A stretch of 6,501 nt of DNA. Source: CAZALT01 sp964485515. GTDB lineage: Bacteria; Actinomycetota; Acidimicrobiia; Acidimicrobiales; Acidimicrobilacustridaceae. Positions 5,017-6,501 of this stretch are shown piece after piece. Numbering within the stretch: the first letter of the stretch is position 1; every line of letters begins with the position of its first letter. The position numbers and the translations under genes are program-made. The DNA is taken from the NCBI GenBank assembly GCA_964485515.1, contig CAZALT010000189.1, forward strand, positions 1 to 6,501, written 5' to 3'. Below the pieces are notes generated by a model, which was not told the DNA's origin, searched no databases, and saw nothing but the letters and a program-made list of their open reading frames with translations.

Positions 5017-6315
5017 CTACGCCGCGAGAGCAGCGTCGATCTTGGCGTTTGCGATCTCGGCGTCGCCCTCCAATGCACCGACGTAGGTCGAGACCAGGGT
5101 CTCGACGCTGTGGCCGAGTCGGCTCGCTACCTCGCCCAGCGGCACGCCAGCGCGTAGCCACGTCGTGGCGGCCGCATGGCGGCAGTCGTAGACACGGATC
5201 GGCTTCCGGTCGACGGCGGTCATCGCACGACGAAGCGCACGCGACCAGTTCGATTGCGCTGGACGGGCGTCATTCCTCGTACGGAAGATCAGCGCGTCGT
5301 CGGCGAACTCGCCATCCTTGATCCAGTCTCGGAGCAGGGCGACCAGCTGCTGTGGGATCGGCACCGACCGCTCCCCCGTCTTCGGTTCGCCGGCTTCGTC
5401 CCAGTCGATGTCGGCCTCGACGACGTCGATCTGACCCCAGCCCTTCTTCGGCAGGACGAGGTACTTCGGACGGAGCATGACAACCTCCGACGGTCGCAGG
5501 CCCGCGTAGTACGCGACCGCTGTCATGACCTGGTACGTGCGGCTCGCCGGCTGGTGCGACCGAACGGCGGTGATCACTGCCGCCATCGTCGCCGGGTCCG
5601 GAAGGAGCCGAACGTCGACGGACCGCTGCTTCTTCGCCACCTTGCGGCGCCGACGACCACGAGGAGGGGGTGGCCAGGGGTCGGCTCCGATCACGTTCAG
5701 CTCGACCGCTCGACGGATGCACGAGTGCGCGGTCGTTCGGTACCGGTTCGCAACGTTCGCGGCGAGCGGCTTTCCAGCGAGGCCGAGCGCGAGCTGCTGC
5801 TCGACCTTCGCCATCAACTCGCGATCGAGGTCGTCGAGCGCTGGGCTCCACCTAGACAGCCACCGCTCGTTCGGATCGGCCGGGTCGATCACCGCGCCCG
5901 GCCGCAACGACGTGACGAGGTACCGGCGAATGTCGTCGGGTGGCGGCGAAGCGGACGGCGCTCGCACGAGCGGCACGAATCTCGAAAGCGCCTCGACCGC
6001 CGAGTTCCGCGTGCGGGGCTGCCACTCAGGCCACTGCTCCGCGAGCCACTGCCGAGTCCAGTTGTGGACCTGCTTCTGATCGGCCACCGGCTGCCATGAG
6101 ATCGGTTCGCCCGTCTCGATGTCGAAGACCTCGACCTCGGCCTGGGCAATGAGCAGCTGCGACCGGTAGCGATCGGCCAGCGACCTCGTTCGGAACGAGC
6201 GGTTGCGCTCGTGTCCGTCGACGGACCATCTGACGAGCCAGGGCCGCTTGGCCTTGGGATGATCGCGCCGGTCCTGGATCGCCCAGATCCGGACATCCTG
6301 CATCGGTCGTACCAT
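5017..6315 (-). CDS. int: site-specific tyrosine recombinase/integrase
   Basis: A 432-residue phage-type integrase catalysing integration and excision of the element at the adjacent tRNA site. Residues 5-60 are an N-terminal arm-binding beta domain of actinobacterial type (VRIWAIQDRR...WLVRWSVDGHERNRSFRTRSLADRYRSQLL). Residues ~80-210 are the core-binding helical domain. The catalytic domain is ~235-425, with R274 (AGLRPSEV), K312 (EPKTGERSVPI), Y376-x-x-R379 (VYDCRHAAAT), H402 (LGHS) and the nucleophile Y411 (VSTYVG). The usual box II His is replaced by Tyr376, a variation also found in working actinobacterial integrases. The set is complete, so the enzyme is probably active. ATG 6315 is chosen because GGGGAGG (6325-6331 on this strand) lies 9 bases before it. 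The frame is open to 6414, but that extension crosses the repeated arm-type sites and lacks domain similarity. It is transcribed away from the attachment site. Confidence 0.93.
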   Translation of the reverse strand: MVRPMQDVRIWAIQDRRDHPKAKRPWLVRWSVDGHERNRSFRTRSLADRYRSQLLIAQAEVEVFDIETGEPISWQPVADQKQVHNWTRQWLAEQWPEWQPRTRNSAVEALSRFVPLVRAPSASPPPDDIRRYLVTSLRPGAVIDPADPNERWLSRWSPALDDLDRELMAKVEQQLALGLAGKPLAANVANRYRTTAHSCIRRAVELNVIGADPWPPPPRGRRRRKVAKKQRSVDVRLLPDPATMAAVITAVRSHQPASRTYQVMTAVAYYAGLRPSEVVMLRPKYLVLPKKGWGQIDVVEADIDWDEAGEPKTGERSVPIPQQLVALLRDWIKDGEFADDALIFRTRNDARPAQSNWSRALRRAMTAVDRKPIRVYDCRHAAATTWLRAGVPLGEVASRLGHSVETLVSTYVGALEGDAEIANAKIDAALAA

Positions 6316-6368
6316 GTGTCCATGCCTCCCCGTCAGTCGCCTGCGGGCACCATCTGTCGCCAAATCGT

Positions 6369-6387
6369 ACGGGGACACCACGGGGAC
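6369..6387. promoter_or_regulatory. tandem ACGGGGAC repeats, possible integrase arm sites
   Basis: ACGGGGAC occurs at 6369-6376 and again at 6380-6387, a period of exactly 11 bases, about one helical turn. The pair lies between the integrase start and the crossover core. Tyrosine integrases with an N-terminal arm-binding domain bind short direct repeats in this position, and excisionase sites are also found there. The assignment rests on position and spacing only. Confidence 0.4.
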
Positions 6388-6440
6388 GGCAATAGCCGCT
6401 TCAACACTCACCACCGCTGACCAGGGCTTTTAGAAGGTCA

Positions 6441-6467
6441 GACACACGGTTTCCTAAACCGTGTGTC
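6441..6467. other. attachment-site core (attR): 10-bp palindrome around the anticodon loop
   Basis: GACACACGGT (6441-6450) and ACCGTGTGTC (6458-6467) are perfect reverse complements flanking the 7 bases TTCCTAA (6451-6457). The 7-bp centre is the anticodon loop of tRNA-Arg(CCU) and the right arm is its anticodon stem plus variable loop. A 7-bp overlap flanked by inverted core sites is the classical layout for tyrosine recombinases that use a tRNA anticodon loop. The left arm is element DNA that mimics the host half-site beyond the five stem pairs a tRNA needs. It lies about 125 bases from the integrase start. Confidence 0.75.
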
Positions 6468-6495
6468 GCATGTTCGAATCATGCCGGGGGCGCTA
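6451..6495 (+). tRNA. 3' fragment of tRNA-Arg(CCU), displaced by integration
   Basis: The anticodon loop TTCCTAA has anticodon CCT at 6453-6455. It is followed by the 3' anticodon stem, a 5-base variable loop, T-arm GCATG-TTCGAAT-CATGC (6468-6484), acceptor strand CGGGGGC (6485-6491) and discriminator G, then CTA where CCA is often encoded. The matching 5' acceptor GCCCCCG and a D-arm are absent upstream: tRNA position 1 would fall near 6420, where the sequence reads accaggg. So this is not a functional tRNA gene but the duplicated 3' end left at the element boundary. The complete tRNA gene should lie at the other end of the element, left of this window, and DNA after ~6495 should be chromosome. 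Confidence 0.75.
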
Positions 6496-6501
6496 CAGAA
6501 T

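Noticed and set aside
5176..6099. Long plus-strand frame opposite the integrase
   Set aside because: Arg-rich product mirroring the codon bias of int on the other strand; no recognisable domain.
6420..6495. Complete tRNA-Arg(CCU) gene
   Set aside because: The 5' acceptor strand GCCCCCG and D-arm are missing; only the 3' half from the anticodon loop is present.
1..6501. CRISPR array
   Set aside because: No regularly spaced repeats with unique spacers anywhere in the window.

Overview
The window is high-GC DNA with GTG and TTG starts, G/C-ending codons and actinobacterial-type protein families, so an actinobacterium (Actinomycetota) is the likely host. The genus cannot be read from it. The window looks like the right-hand part of an integrative element inserted in a tRNA-Arg(CCU) gene. 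At the far right (6441-6495) only the 3' half of that tRNA remains, and its anticodon loop is the centre of a 10-bp perfect palindrome, as expected for a tyrosine-recombinase crossover core. Beside it, on the minus strand, lies a complete tyrosine integrase gene (5017-6315). The intact tRNA gene is predicted at the other end of the element, left of this window.

Left part, plus strand: a truncated duplicate of an excisionase-like gene (8-223), an intact 72-aa excisionase-like HTH protein (305-523), then an overlapping two-gene unit of the AbiE-type (type IV) toxin-antitoxin class. This unit is a 343-aa AbiEi-like regulator/antitoxin (642-1673) and a nucleotidyltransferase-fold partner (1666-2277) that appears to have lost its C-terminal part. 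A symmetric set of CCTCA/TGAGG half-sites just before and over the AbiEi start is a good candidate autoregulatory operator.

Middle part, minus strand (2365-4120): a visibly more A/T-rich block of three small membrane proteins. Each has one or two N-terminal transmembrane segments followed by a beta-rich domain resembling bacterial PH-like domains. Function is unknown. A 50-aa Gly/Ser/Pro-rich open frame (2799-2951) joins two of them through GTGA stop/start overlaps at both ends. An imperfect 43-44 bp direct repeat brackets one gene of this block, and its outer copy abuts the end of the truncated nucleotidyltransferase gene. This suggests the PH block was joined to the AbiE module by recombination that removed the toxin's tail.

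Between the PH block and the integrase is a decayed IS3-family transposase (about 4267-4925) with two single-base frameshifts and no 5' part. Overall the element carries its recombination genes at the two sides of this window (xis left, int right), with a defence-like TA module, the PH-like membrane genes and an IS remnant between them.
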